Assembly (NCBI GenBank): GCA_963774945.1
Contig: CAVZHA010000027.1
Location: forward strand, 1,736,001 to 1,800,000
Reading direction: 5' to 3'
Source: Trebonia sp963774945
GTDB lineage: Bacteria > Actinomycetota > Actinomycetes > Streptosporangiales > Streptosporangiaceae
DNA length: 64,000 nucleotides
In this document: one piece after another, positions 1 to 9,316 of the stretch
Layout: each line of letters opens with the position of its first letter
How positions within the stretch are numbered: position 1 is the stretch's first letter
Notes under the pieces: generated by a model
Databases searched by the model: none
The model's input: the letters and a program-made list of their open reading frames with translations, nothing else
Told to the model about the DNA's origin: nothing
Position numbers and translations under genes: made by a program

Positions 1-2716
1 AGCCGGTCGTGGTGCGCGCGCTGAGCCCGGCCACATCTGACGCGGCGGTCTGCGCGGCCTCGTCGGCGCCGGCGTAGTCGACCTGGGTGAGGCCGTAGCT
101 GCCGTTAGTGCTGCCAAGCGCGGTGCCGACCACCGCGGTGGTCGCCGGGCCGGCCGGGTCGAGGCCGATCTGGACGTCGCCGAGGTGCCTGTCGGTGGTC
201 GCCGCGGTGCCGGTCACCGGCGCGAACGCCAGCTTCGTGGTCGGCGCCGCGACCTGCTCGACCAGGTAGGACTGGCCCGCCCGGGCCTGGAAGGTAAACG
301 TGTCGCTGGCCGAGGTACGGGCGACGACCTGGTGCAGGCCGGCTGCCGGAGACGACCTCGACCTGCTGACCGGGCCACGGGTTCTTGACCGTGAGCGGGC
401 CGGACGTGGCCGCCTGGATCGCGGCGGTGACCAGCTGCCCGTTCTCGACCTGCACGTCGACCTTGTCACCGCGCTGGATGTAGACGGTCCCGCTGCCGTT
501 CCAGTCGGACGGCCAGGCCGGCGCGAACCGGATGATGCCGTCGTAGTCCTGGGCCAGCGCCTCGTCCACCGCGGTCGCGGCGGCGGCCGACTGCTCCATG
601 TAGGGCTGGGTGCCGACGGTGCTGCCGAGATCGGCGAATCCGTTGGGGTAGACCTGGTGCGTCTCGGTGAGCGAGATCAGGTTGCTCTCCACCTGGGATG
701 GCTGCTCCAGCCGGGCCGCGTCGACGGCGTCGTAGGACCAGTCGTTGCCGCCCTTGTTCGGCCGGTTGGCGTAGCTGCGCTGCTCGAGGGCGAACAGGTT
801 CGCGTTCTGGTCGTTCACGTCATCCCACGGCCACAGCGGCTCGAGCTCGATGTTCTCGTCATTCTGACGCTGCGCGGTCGGCTGGTAGGAGATCGCTAGC
901 ATGTCGGTGCCGGTCGCGTCGGCAGCCTCGGTTTCCGCCTGGGTGTAGTCGGGGTTGAGCAGCTGCGTGCGGGTTGCGTCGTCGGTCCGCGGGTACGGGG
1001 GGATCTCGGTCAGCGCCTTCGCGAACTGGGTGAGCAGCGGGTCCTTGGCGGGCTTGTCGCCCACCAGCCGCGCGGCGTCGGCAATGATCGGGAAGATCGC
1101 CTGGTCGGCGGCGATGTCGGTCGTCGGGTCCTGCACCGCCCACTGGGTCTCGTGCGCGTTGGCGACCGCGTGCAGCAGTCCGTCCGATCCGACCTGCTGG
1201 TAGGCGAGCAGGAACTGGGCGGTCGCCTCCATGAACGGGAACGCCTGCTTCAGGAACGCGAGGTTGCCGGTGCCCTCGTACTGCTCCCACATGTACATGG
1301 ACATCTCAGGGCCGCTGGTGATGTCCTCCGCGTTCCAGAGCGGCGAGGCGGCCTCGGTGCAGCTTCCGGATCCGGGGTCACCGCCGTTGCCGTTGAAGCG
1401 CATGGTCTCCGGTACGCAGGCGCCGGGCAGGCCCCCCATGTTCGCCTTGGTCCAGGTTTCGATGTTGGACAGGTCGTTGATGTACATGTCGAAGATCGGG
1501 ACGTTGAGCTGGTAGTTGCCTGAGCTCATGTTGGCCGAGATCTCGGCCCGCAGGTTCCAGATCCAGTACGACGACGGAGTCCAGGCGATCGTGTCCTTGT
1601 TCCAGTCGAACATGTCGGCGTCGCCGGCCTGGTTGCCCGGGTAGATGCCCTGCTTCTCGCTCGCGGCCTCCTCGTACAGGTAGAGGGTCCGCAGGTTCTC
1701 GATGTAGGCGGCGCTGCCGTCGGCGGAGCTCATCTCCACCAGGCCGGAGTGCGACCAGAAGCCGTCCCACCACCGGTCCTGGCTGGCAAGCAGCGCCTGC
1801 TCGGGCGCGTTAGCGTCATTGCCGATGACCTTCGCCGCGGTCACGGCGGGAGTGTCGGTCGCCGTTCCGCCGGCCCAGTGCGGGGCGGCGACGACGACGC
1901 GGAAGTCGCCGTCGGCGTCGGGCTTGAAGCTGACCTGCACCTTGGTCGGGCTGACGACGGAAGCCGACACGTCCCGGCCGCCCGCGGTGATCGCGGACAG
2001 CGACCCGAAGGTCTGGCCGCTCGGCTCCTGCTCGGAGTTGTCCACCCAGGTCTCGGCCAGCGTGCCGGTCGTTTCCGCTGACCGCCGCGATCGGGTTCCG
2101 GCCGGACCACAGGTTGATCGACGCGGTCTGGGTCGCGCTCGGGTTGGCGCCGCTGACGTCGATGATCAGCTCGTCCTTGGCGCTCGAGACCCACGCCTTC
2201 ATCGACTCGCCGCCGCCGGACTCCTCGAGGACGCCGTCGGGCAGGTTGAGCCTGCCGCTGAAGTCGGACGCGTGGGAGATCACGGAGAGACCTGGAATGT
2301 TCGACCTGACCAGGCGACTTCCGGTCGGGCATGGTGTCGGACCGGTTGAGCTGCGCGGTGAAGCCGTTCGCGGCCCAGGCCGCCACGCCCAGCGCGCCGT
2401 TGCCAAGCGGGATGGACGCGGTGGGGTTGATGTTGGGCTGACCGAGCACGATATCGTCCCGGCTGACCACGCTGCCGGCGTCGAGGGCGAAGGTCCCGTC
2501 GTGCCAGGCCGTGGTGACGCTGGCGGTCGATCCGGTCGCGCTTGATCCGGTCCCGGCTGCCGCGGGCAGCGGGCCGCTCGCGAGGACCAGGCCGGTCGCG
2601 GCGGCGAGGGCCGCGGCGGCGATCGCGGCCGTCCGCCGGGTGCCGGAGATCGCGCGCCCGGCCCGTCTGGGCGGTGCCGAGGATGGTACGGGTGGGGTCG
2701 GTGGACTCAACGACAC
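1..2716 (-). CDS. Secreted GH95-like glycoside hydrolase (probable alpha-L-fucosidase), 3' end outside window, frameshifted
   Basis: The GTG start at 2716 is followed by an Arg-rich signal peptide (hydrophobic Ala stretch about residues 30-50), so the enzyme is probably exported. Next comes a beta-rich N-terminal part (LGQPN, SIPLGNGALGVAAW, LNRSDTMP). The helical catalytic part begins near DRWWDGFWSHSG and continues through YIENLRTLYLYEEAA and SSYWIWNLR, the pattern of GH95/DUF5703-type (alpha/alpha)6 glycosidases. The reading frame shifts at about 2320, 2075 and 345. Each shift is +1, and the protein resumes exactly when one base is dropped. The gene runs off the left edge. It is divergent from L-fuconate dehydratase, which supports release of L-fucose as its role. 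Family is moderately sure; substrate is inferred. Confidence 0.72.
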
Positions 2717-3058
2717 GGTAGCCTCCCATGGCGAGTGCGAGAGTGGACAGCCCCACGGCCGACTGCCCGGGTGTGGTCCGATGATTCGGCAGCGCCGATG
2801 ATCCGATGAATCATGGCATCAGGCCGCTCCAGATGGGCTCGTTTCCCTGTCTGGCGTGTTCACAGCGCTGTAACATCGGATGACTGGTTTATACGACTTT
2901 CAACAACCCGTTGTAAAGACCCGATCTCTGAACTGTTGCCGAAACGACACTTCGGGTCATACTCAGGAAATTTCCTAGTAACTAGACCTTGCGCGGCCCA
3001 CCTGCGGGATGTAAACATCCGATCAATAGATCCGATGTTTCCACTTCGAGGAGCGTAA
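2717..3058. promoter_or_regulatory. Divergent control region with repeated ATCCGATG octamer
   Basis: This 342-base gap separates the divergent glycosidase and dehydratase genes. The octamer ATCCGATG or its complement occurs at 2801-2808, 2874-2881 (CATCGGAT), 3017-3024 (one mismatch, ATCCGATC) and 3030-3037. The copy at 2801 lies inside ATGAT-N7-ATCAT (2798-2814). Repeated half-sites around a divergent promoter pair fit operators for the FCD-type GntR regulator encoded at 11162. That pairing is inference. Confidence 0.5.
3013..3040. promoter_or_regulatory. 28-bp inverted repeat, candidate operator of the fucose operon
   Basis: Arms AAACATCCGATC (3013-3024) and GATCCGATGTTT (3029-3040) are complementary except for one base, with a 4-base centre. 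The repeat ends 18 bases before the GTG start of the fuconate dehydratase, just upstream of its ribosome site (GAGGAG near 3048-3053). A repressor bound here could block initiation or early elongation of the catabolic operon. Confidence 0.55.
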
Positions 3059-4489
3059 GTGTCGCACCTGCAGCCAGCAGAGCCCGCCACGAATCCGGCG
3101 CCGCCCGGCGGCGCGCCGGCCGGCCTTCCCGGGCGTGGCGCGCTTGTCGGGACCGTCGCGCCCGTCGGCCGTCCCGCGCCGGGCGCGAGAATCGTCGCGC
3201 TCGACTGCTATGACGTGCGGTTCCCGACCTCGCTCGAGCACGACGGCTCGGACGCGATGAACACCGATCCCGACTACTCGGCGGCTTACGCGGTGCTGCG
3301 CACCGACGCCGAAGGGCTGGAGGGGCATGCCCTCTGCTTCACCATCGGCCGGGGCAACGACGTCGTGGTCGCCGCGATCACGACGCTGCGGCAGCACGTG
3401 GTCGGCCAGTTCGTCGACGACATCATCGGCGACCTCGGACGGTTCAGCGCCGGCATGATCGGCGACAGCCAGCTCCGGTGGCTCGGGCCGGAGAAGGGCG
3501 TCATGCACATGGCCATCGGCGCCGTCGTGAACGCCGCCTGGGACCTGGCCGCCAAGGTGGCGGGCAAGCCGGTCTGGCGGCTGCTGGCGGACATGACCCC
3601 CGAGCAACTGGTGCGACTGGTGGACTTCCGGTACCTGGAAGACGCGCTCACCCCGGCCGAGGCCCTGGACATCCTCCGGGCCGGCCGGGAAGGCAGGGAC
3701 GAACGGATCGCGGAGCTTGAGGCCGTCGGCCACCCGGCCTACACCACCACGCCGGGCTGGATCGGCTACTCCGACGAGAAGCTGATCGCGCTGTCCGAGC
3801 AGGCCGTCGCCGACGGTTTCACCCAGATCAAGCTGAAGGTGGGCGCGGACACCGGGGACGACGTCCGCCGGATGGCGCTCGCCCGGGAGGCGGTCGGACC
3901 GGGCATCAGGATCGCGGTCGACGCGAACCAGCGCTGGGGCGTGGCCCAGGCGCAGGCCGCGATCGCCGCGATCGCCCCCTTCCACCCGTACTGGGTCGAG
4001 GAACCGACGAGCCCGGACGAGATCCTCGGCCTGGCCGTCATCAAGACCTCCATCGCGCCGATCAAGATCGCCGTCGGCGAGCACGTCGCCAACCGGGTGA
4101 TCTTCAAGCAGATCCTGCAAGCGGGCGCGGCGGACGTGCTGACGATCGACGCCTGCCGGGTGGCCGGGGTCAACGAGAACCTGGCGATCCTGCTGCTGGC
4201 GGCGAAATTCGGTGTCCCGGTCTGCCCGCACGCGGGCGGCGTGGGGCTGTGCGAGATGGTCCAGCACCTCGCGATGTTCGACTTCGTCGGGGTATCGGCG
4301 TCGGCCGACGACCGCGTCCTCGAGTACGTCGATCACCTCCACGAGCACTTCACCGACCCGGTGCGCATCGCCCGCGGCCGGTATCTCGCGCCGACCGAGC
4401 CCGGCTTCTCGACCACCCTCCGGCCTCAGTCACTGCGCGACTACGAGTTCCCCAACGGTGCCGTCTGGCAGCAGCTAGGAGGTCAGTAG
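3059..4489 (+). CDS. L-fuconate dehydratase, enolase superfamily
   Basis: It dehydrates L-fuconate to 2-keto-3-deoxy-L-fuconate in the cytoplasm. The family signature runs through nearly the whole protein: RFPTSLEHDGSDAMN at the substrate loop, IGRGN, DSQLRWLGPEKGV, the KxK catalytic pair (K258, K260 in QIKLKVG), metal ligands in DANQ (D288), EEPTSPD and GEH, and a His in CPHAGGVGL. The GTG start has GAGGAG upstream. The first 43 residues are Pro/Ala-rich and not family-conserved, so a later start is possible. It is the first gene of the plus-strand fucose operon. The strong match to L-fuconate rather than galactonate or mannonate dehydratases is what identifies the pathway. Confidence 0.9.
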   Translation: MSHLQPAEPATNPAPPGGAPAGLPGRGALVGTVAPVGRPAPGARIVALDCYDVRFPTSLEHDGSDAMNTDPDYSAAYAVLRTDAEGLEGHALCFTIGRGNDVVVAAITTLRQHVVGQFVDDIIGDLGRFSAGMIGDSQLRWLGPEKGVMHMAIGAVVNAAWDLAAKVAGKPVWRLLADMTPEQLVRLVDFRYLEDALTPAEALDILRAGREGRDERIAELEAVGHPAYTTTPGWIGYSDEKLIALSEQAVADGFTQIKLKVGADTGDDVRRMALAREAVGPGIRIAVDANQRWGVAQAQAAIAAIAPFHPYWVEEPTSPDEILGLAVIKTSIAPIKIAVGEHVANRVIFKQILQAGAADVLTIDACRVAGVNENLAILLLAAKFGVPVCPHAGGVGLCEMVQHLAMFDFVGVSASADDRVLEYVDHLHEHFTDPVRIARGRYLAPTEPGFSTTLRPQSLRDYEFPNGAVWQQLGGQ

Positions 4490-4552
4490 CCATTAAGAGT
4501 CCGAAAAGTCACCTTCCATCCGTAACATTCCGAAACATATGAGGAGAGAGCC

Positions 4553-5731
4553 ATGAGAGCAAAGAGACGCCTGATAGGTACCGCGGCCCTGGCCGCGGCG
4601 GGTCTGCTGGTCGCCGCCTGCAGTTCGAGCAGTTCCAGCAGCACCAGCGCCCCCGCCAGCAGCGGCACGTCCAGCGCGAGCGCCGCCGCCACCTCGTCCG
4701 GTTCTGGCCAGGTCACGATCGGCGTCGACCTGACCTACAACAACACCGCCTTCTGGGCCGCCTACATCAACTACGAGCAGCAGTACGCCTCGCAGATGCA
4801 CATCAAACTGCTTGGCCCGCTGCTCGCCGCCGCCAACGCCAGCCTGCAGAACCAGCAGATCGAGACCCTGGTGAACGAGGGCGCCCAGGCGATCATCGTG
4901 AACCCGGAGACGGCGACCAGCCTCGGCCCGGCGATCAGCTACGCGACCGCGCACCACGTCCAGCTTGTCTCGGTCGACACGATCGTCGGCGCCGGCCACG
5001 TGTACATGGTCGTGCGCGCGTCCAACACCCTGTACGGGCAGGACGCCTGCGCCTACATCGCCAACAGCGTCAAGTCCGGCTACGTCCTGGACCTGGAGGG
5101 CGACCTCACCTCGTCCAACGGGGCCGACCGGACGAACGCCTTCGACTCCTGCATGGCCGCTAACGACCCCGGCGTGAAGCTCCTCAAGGACCCGACCGTC
5201 TGGACGGACGCGACCGCCGTGACCGACGCGCAGGACGCGGTCAACGCCTACGGCTCGCAGCTGAAGGCCATTTACTCCCAGTGGTCCAGCCCCGACACCG
5301 GCATCCTCCCGCTGCTCAAGAGCAAGGGCCTGACCAACACCATCGTGATCAGCGACGACGGCGTGCCGTTCGAGATGTGCGACATCGGCAACGGTTCGGT
5401 TACCGCCTCGCAGTCGCAGCCGGCCAACCTCTACGCGCAGTACGCCCTCACCTACGCGGAGGACGCCGCCAAGGGCGTCAAGCTCGCGGCCGGCCAGCCC
5501 GGCGGCGGCGCTCCCACCCTGCAGAACGTCGCGTACGACGGGGACACCAACCTCGCCGACCCGATCGTCGCGCCGTTCGTCACCAAGACCGCCACCAAGC
5601 TGTCGCTCGCGAGCCCGGTCGACGGCCTGCCCGCCTCGTTCACGACGACGGCAGTCTCGGACTCGGACCTGTGGGGCAACGTGTACGGCCAGGCCCACGG
5701 CGGCGTCTGCGCCGCATCGGCCTCGTCCTAA
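4553..5731 (+). CDS. Sugar ABC transporter substrate-binding lipoprotein
   Basis: The N-terminus is a lipoprotein signal peptide with lipobox LVAAC (Cys23), then a Ser/Ala-rich linker to about residue 52. The mature part has the periplasmic-binding-protein type 1 fold: TIGVDLTYNNTAFW at the start, ETLVNEGAQAIIVNPE in the hinge half, DDGVPFEMCD near the C-terminal lobe. It follows the dehydratase by 63 bases with ribosome site GAGGAGAG. It should capture a sugar for the ATPase and permease encoded next. L-fucose is the likely ligand from context; the sequence alone does not fix the ligand. Confidence 0.85.
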   Translation: MRAKRRLIGTAALAAAGLLVAACSSSSSSSTSAPASSGTSSASAAATSSGSGQVTIGVDLTYNNTAFWAAYINYEQQYASQMHIKLLGPLLAAANASLQNQQIETLVNEGAQAIIVNPETATSLGPAISYATAHHVQLVSVDTIVGAGHVYMVVRASNTLYGQDACAYIANSVKSGYVLDLEGDLTSSNGADRTNAFDSCMAANDPGVKLLKDPTVWTDATAVTDAQDAVNAYGSQLKAIYSQWSSPDTGILPLLKSKGLTNTIVISDDGVPFEMCDIGNGSVTASQSQPANLYAQYALTYAEDAAKGVKLAAGQPGGGAPTLQNVAYDGDTNLADPIVAPFVTKTATKLSLASPVDGLPASFTTTAVSDSDLWGNVYGQAHGGVCAASASS

Positions 5732-5739
5732 CGCCTCCC

Positions 5740-5771
5740 GGTGGCCGGCGTCCTCGCGGGCGCCGGCCACC
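5740..5771 (+). terminator. Intercistronic hairpin between binding protein and ATPase genes
   Basis: A perfect 11-bp stem, GGTGGCCGGCG (5740-5750) and CGCCGGCCACC (5761-5771), surrounds a 10-base loop 8 bases after the binding-protein stop. No T-run follows. Such hairpins commonly act as partial terminators or mRNA stabilisers that keep binding-protein transcript above that of the membrane components. Confidence 0.55.
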
Positions 5772-5787
5772 AGAACGGATATAAGCA

Positions 5788-7350
5788 ATGACTTCCAGCG
5801 GCCAGGCGCTCGTCGAGGTGACCGGCATCGAGAAGCATTTCGGCACCACCCGCGCCCTGCACGACGTCAGCCTGTCGATCAAGGCCGGACAGTGCCTCGG
5901 GCTGGTCGGCCGCAACGGCGCCGGCAAGTCGACGCTCGTCTCGATCCTGTCCGGCCTCGTCGAGCCGGACGCCGGGACCGTGGCGTTCGGCGGTGAGCCC
6001 GCGCCCCGCGTCGGCGACACTGCCCGCTGGCACGAGTGGATCGCCACGGTCTTCCAGCACTCGATGATCGTGCCGGACCTGTCGGTCGCAGAGAACGTGT
6101 TCCTCGGCAGCACCCCGGGACTGATCAGCTGGCGGGCGATGCGCAACCGGACCAGCGCCATCATGGGCGACTGGGGCTTTGACATAGCCGCCGGGACCCT
6201 GTGCAGGGACCTGTCGGTCGAGCAGCTCCAGATCGTCGAGATCGCCCGGGCGCTCGCCCGCGGCGCTAAGTGCGTGCTGCTCGACGAGCCCACCGCGACC
6301 CTCGAACGCGACGCGGGCCGCCGGCTGTTCGACCGGGTGCGCCAGCTCACCGCCGGCGGTGTCGCCGTCCTCTACATCTCCCATCATCTGGAGGAGGTCT
6401 TCGAGATCTGCCAGGACGTCGCCGTGCTCCGCGACGGCGAGATGGTGCTGGCCGCGCCGACGGCGGGGCTGTCCCGCGACGACCTGGTGGTCGCGATGGT
6501 CGGTCAAAATCATCAAACCGAGTCCATCGAACGGTCCCCGGCAGCACTGGTCGGCCACCCGTCTCCCGGCCCCGGGGCGACCCCAGCGGACGGCGAGGAC
6601 GTGGTCCTCTCGGTGGAAAATCTCACCGCCGACTCGGTGCGGGGACGCCTGTCGGGCGTGTCGTTGCAGGTACGGGCGGGCGAGATCGTCGGCATCACCG
6701 GCCTGCTGAGCGCGGGTGTCGCCACCATCGGCCGGGTGATCGGCGGCGCCGAGGAAAGTACCGGCGGAGAGGTCCGGGTGCGCGGGCGGCGCGTCCCGTC
6801 CGGGCAGCGCGACGTAGCCCAGCGCGCGGGCGTCGGCTACATTCCCGAGGACCGCCACACCGAAGGCTTCGTCTCCCATCTCGGCGTCGCCGAGAACGTC
6901 ACCATGACGATCACGAAGCGGCTGGCCGACCGCTTCGGGTTGCTCAGCCCGGCCCGGCGGGTGACCGCCGCGGCCCCGTTCACCCGCAGGCTCGCGCTGG
7001 TGTCGTCCGGCCCCGGCCAGCCGGTCGGCGAGCTGTCCGGCGGCAACCAGCAGAAGGTAACCGTCGCGCGGACCCTGGCCCATGACCCGTCGCTGATCGT
7101 GGCGATCACGCCGACCCGCGGCGTGGACGTCGCGTCCAAGGAGCTGCTGCTCGGCTCGCTGGCCGACGTCGCGCGCGGCAACCGGGCGGGCGTGCTGCTG
7201 TGCAGCGACGAGCTCTCCGATCTCGACATCTGCGACCGGGTCGTCGTCCTGGTCCGGGGCGAGGTCTTCACCGAATTCACCGAGCCGCCTTTCGACCGCG
7301 ACGCCCTGATCGTCGCGACCGAGGGGATAGCCCAGGAGGCAGCAGAATGA
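5788..7350 (+). CDS. Sugar ABC transporter ATP-binding protein (RbsA/MglA type), degenerate second domain
   Basis: Two ABC domains are fused in 520 residues, as in ribose and galactose importers. Domain 1 has Walker A GRNGAGKST (about 41-49), a signature read as LSVEQ (about 141) and Walker B CVLLDEPT (about 162). Domain 2 keeps the signature LSGGNQQ (about 416). Its Walker A is GLLSAGVATIG, with no Lys or Ser/Thr. The Walker B region reads VAITPTRGVD where family members have DEPTRG, so the Asp and catalytic Glu are missing. Only one ATP site is probably fully active. The stop overlaps the permease start (ATGA), indicating translational coupling. Confidence 0.88.
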   Translation: MTSSGQALVEVTGIEKHFGTTRALHDVSLSIKAGQCLGLVGRNGAGKSTLVSILSGLVEPDAGTVAFGGEPAPRVGDTARWHEWIATVFQHSMIVPDLSVAENVFLGSTPGLISWRAMRNRTSAIMGDWGFDIAAGTLCRDLSVEQLQIVEIARALARGAKCVLLDEPTATLERDAGRRLFDRVRQLTAGGVAVLYISHHLEEVFEICQDVAVLRDGEMVLAAPTAGLSRDDLVVAMVGQNHQTESIERSPAALVGHPSPGPGATPADGEDVVLSVENLTADSVRGRLSGVSLQVRAGEIVGITGLLSAGVATIGRVIGGAEESTGGEVRVRGRRVPSGQRDVAQRAGVGYIPEDRHTEGFVSHLGVAENVTMTITKRLADRFGLLSPARRVTAAAPFTRRLALVSSGPGQPVGELSGGNQQKVTVARTLAHDPSLIVAITPTRGVDVASKELLLGSLADVARGNRAGVLLCSDELSDLDICDRVVVLVRGEVFTEFTEPPFDRDALIVATEGIAQEAAE

Positions 7351-8408
7351 TTTCAAACTCTCCCACTGTCGCCGACGGCGGCGCGGGAACGGCGCCGGCC
7401 GCCGCTAGGGGCATCGGGTCATGGTTCACCCGGTCGAACGTCGGCCTGCTGCGCGAGGTCGCGCTGCTCCCCGTCCTGATCCTGTTGATCGTCGTGGGGA
7501 CCGTGGCCAGCCCGGTGTTCCTGACGCTCTCCAACTTCGCCGGCATCGGCCAGCAGAGCGCCGCGCTCGGCGTGGTCGTGGTCGGCGAGAGCCTGATCTT
7601 GATGATCGGCGGCATGGACCTGTCGCTGGAGGGAACCTACGGCCTGGCGCCGATGGTCGCGGCCTGGCTGATCGTGCCGATCGCCGCCTACGGCGACGGC
7701 ACCGACCTGAGCCCTTACGTTGGCATCGTGGTGCTGATCGCCGTCGGCGCGGCGATCGGCCTCATCAACGGGCTGCTGATCGTGAAGGGCAGGCTGAACG
7801 GGTTCATCGTGACCCTCGGCATGACGATCGTGCTGGCCGGCCTGCAGAACGGCATCGTCAAGGCCCAGACGCTGTTCAACCTGCCGCCCGCCTTCGGCTA
7901 TCTGGGTGCCGCGTCGATCGGCCAGGTGCCGGTCTCGCTCATCGTCGCCGTGATCATCTTCGTGCTGGTGGGCCTGTTCCTTCGGTACCAGCGCACCGGC
8001 CGCGCCATCTACGCGGTGGGCGGCAACCCGGCCGCGGCCCGGGCCGCGGGCATCAAGATCGACCGGGTCAAGATCGGCGTCTACGTCGCCGGCAGCGTCC
8101 TCGCCGCCATCGGCGGGCTGATGGAAGCGGGCCGGGTGTCGGCCGTGACCGGCCAGCAGGGCTACGGCGAGGGCATCATCTTCAACGTCTTCGCGGCGGC
8201 GGTGATCGGCGGCGTCAGCCTCAAGGGCGGCCGCGGCAACATGATCGGCGCGGCCTCCGGCGTGATCCTGCTCGGCATCGTGCAGAACATCCTCACCCTG
8301 ACCAACGTGTCGAACTACTGGATCGAGGCCATCGACGGCGCCGTCATCCTGTTCGCGCTCTTCCTCGCCCGCATCGTGGGCGGCGAGTCCACCGCGGAGA
8401 CGTCATGA
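7347..8408 (+). CDS. Sugar ABC transporter permease (RbsC-like)
   Basis: A 353-residue membrane protein with about ten hydrophobic segments and the BPD_transp_2 hallmarks: GMDLSLEGTYGLAPMV after the second helices, INGLLIVKGRLNGFIVTLGM, AVGGNPAAARAAGI (the ATPase-coupling loop) and GGVSLKGGRGN near the C-terminus. The ATG overlaps the ATPase stop, and its own stop overlaps the FAH gene start by the same ATGA arrangement. It forms the inner-membrane channel of the importer with the two preceding products. Confidence 0.9.
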   Translation: MISNSPTVADGGAGTAPAAARGIGSWFTRSNVGLLREVALLPVLILLIVVGTVASPVFLTLSNFAGIGQQSAALGVVVVGESLILMIGGMDLSLEGTYGLAPMVAAWLIVPIAAYGDGTDLSPYVGIVVLIAVGAAIGLINGLLIVKGRLNGFIVTLGMTIVLAGLQNGIVKAQTLFNLPPAFGYLGAASIGQVPVSLIVAVIIFVLVGLFLRYQRTGRAIYAVGGNPAAARAAGIKIDRVKIGVYVAGSVLAAIGGLMEAGRVSAVTGQQGYGEGIIFNVFAAAVIGGVSLKGGRGNMIGAASGVILLGIVQNILTLTNVSNYWIEAIDGAVILFALFLARIVGGESTAETS

Positions 8409-9262
8409 AGCTGCTGCGCATCGGTGACCCGGGGCGGGAACGGCCGGCCGTGCTTGATGCTGACGGGGTTGCTCGTGACCTGTCCGGCCTGATCGGGGAC
8501 GTGGGCCCCGAGTTCTTCGCCCGCGGCGGGCTGGCCGAGCTGGCCGCCGCCCTCGCGGACCCGGCCGCCCGGGCGGCGCTGCCGGCCGTCGACGGCCGGA
8601 TCGGCGCGCCCGTCGCCCGGCCGGGCAAGGTCGTGTGCATCGGGCTCAACTACCGCGACCACGCCGAGGAGACGGGCGCCGCGATACCGGAGCGTCCGGT
8701 GGTGTTCATGAAGGACCCGTCGACCGTCACCGGGCCGTATGACGACGTGCGGATACCGCGCGGCTCTGAGCGGACCGACTGGGAGGTGGAGCTGGGCGTC
8801 GTCATCGGCGCCGCCGCCCGCTACCTCGGCTCGCCTGAGGAAGCGCTGGCGTGCGTGGCGGGCTACGCGGTCAGCCACGACGTGTCGGAACGGGCGTTTC
8901 AGCTCGACCTGTCGCCGCAGTGGGACCTCGGCAAATCGTGCGAGACGTTCAACCCGCTCGGGCCGTGGCTGGTCACCGCCGACGAGGTGCCCGACCCGCA
9001 GGCGCTCGGGCTGCGGCTCGCGGTCAACGGACGCAAGCGGCAGGACGGGTCGACCGGCACCATGATCTTCGGGGTCGCGTACCTCATCTGGTACCTGAGC
9101 CAGTACATGGTGCTCGAGCCGGGCGACCTGATCAACACCGGCACCCCGGCCGGGGTCGCGCTCGGCCTGCCCGACCATCCCTACCTGCGCGCGGGTGACG
9201 AGGTGCGACTGGAGATCGACGGCCTGGGCTCGGCTCAGCAGCGGTTCATCCCCGCCCCCTGA
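8405..9262 (+). CDS. Fumarylacetoacetate-hydrolase family protein, probable 2,4-diketo-3-deoxy-L-fuconate hydrolase
   Basis: The FAH fold is clear: KVVCIGLNYRDHAEE, then metal-binding E-x-E in DWEVELGVVIG, VAGYAVSHDVSERAFQ, GKSCETFNPLGPW, and the C-terminal GDLINTGTPAGVALG. It is 285 residues, normal for the family. In the Xanthomonas-type L-fucose pathway an enzyme of this family cleaves 2,4-diketo-3-deoxy-L-fuconate to pyruvate and L-lactate. The gene sits between importer and SDR dehydrogenase and is translationally coupled to the permease, which supports that assignment. The exact substrate is inferred from context. Confidence 0.82.
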   Translation: MKLLRIGDPGRERPAVLDADGVARDLSGLIGDVGPEFFARGGLAELAAALADPAARAALPAVDGRIGAPVARPGKVVCIGLNYRDHAEETGAAIPERPVVFMKDPSTVTGPYDDVRIPRGSERTDWEVELGVVIGAAARYLGSPEEALACVAGYAVSHDVSERAFQLDLSPQWDLGKSCETFNPLGPWLVTADEVPDPQALGLRLAVNGRKRQDGSTGTMIFGVAYLIWYLSQYMVLEPGDLINTGTPAGVALGLPDHPYLRAGDEVRLEIDGLGSAQQRFIPAP

Positions 9263-9316
9263 ACCAACCCGCGGGCCGGGCAGGGCAAGATCGCATAGAC
9301 GAGAGGGAGATTTGAC

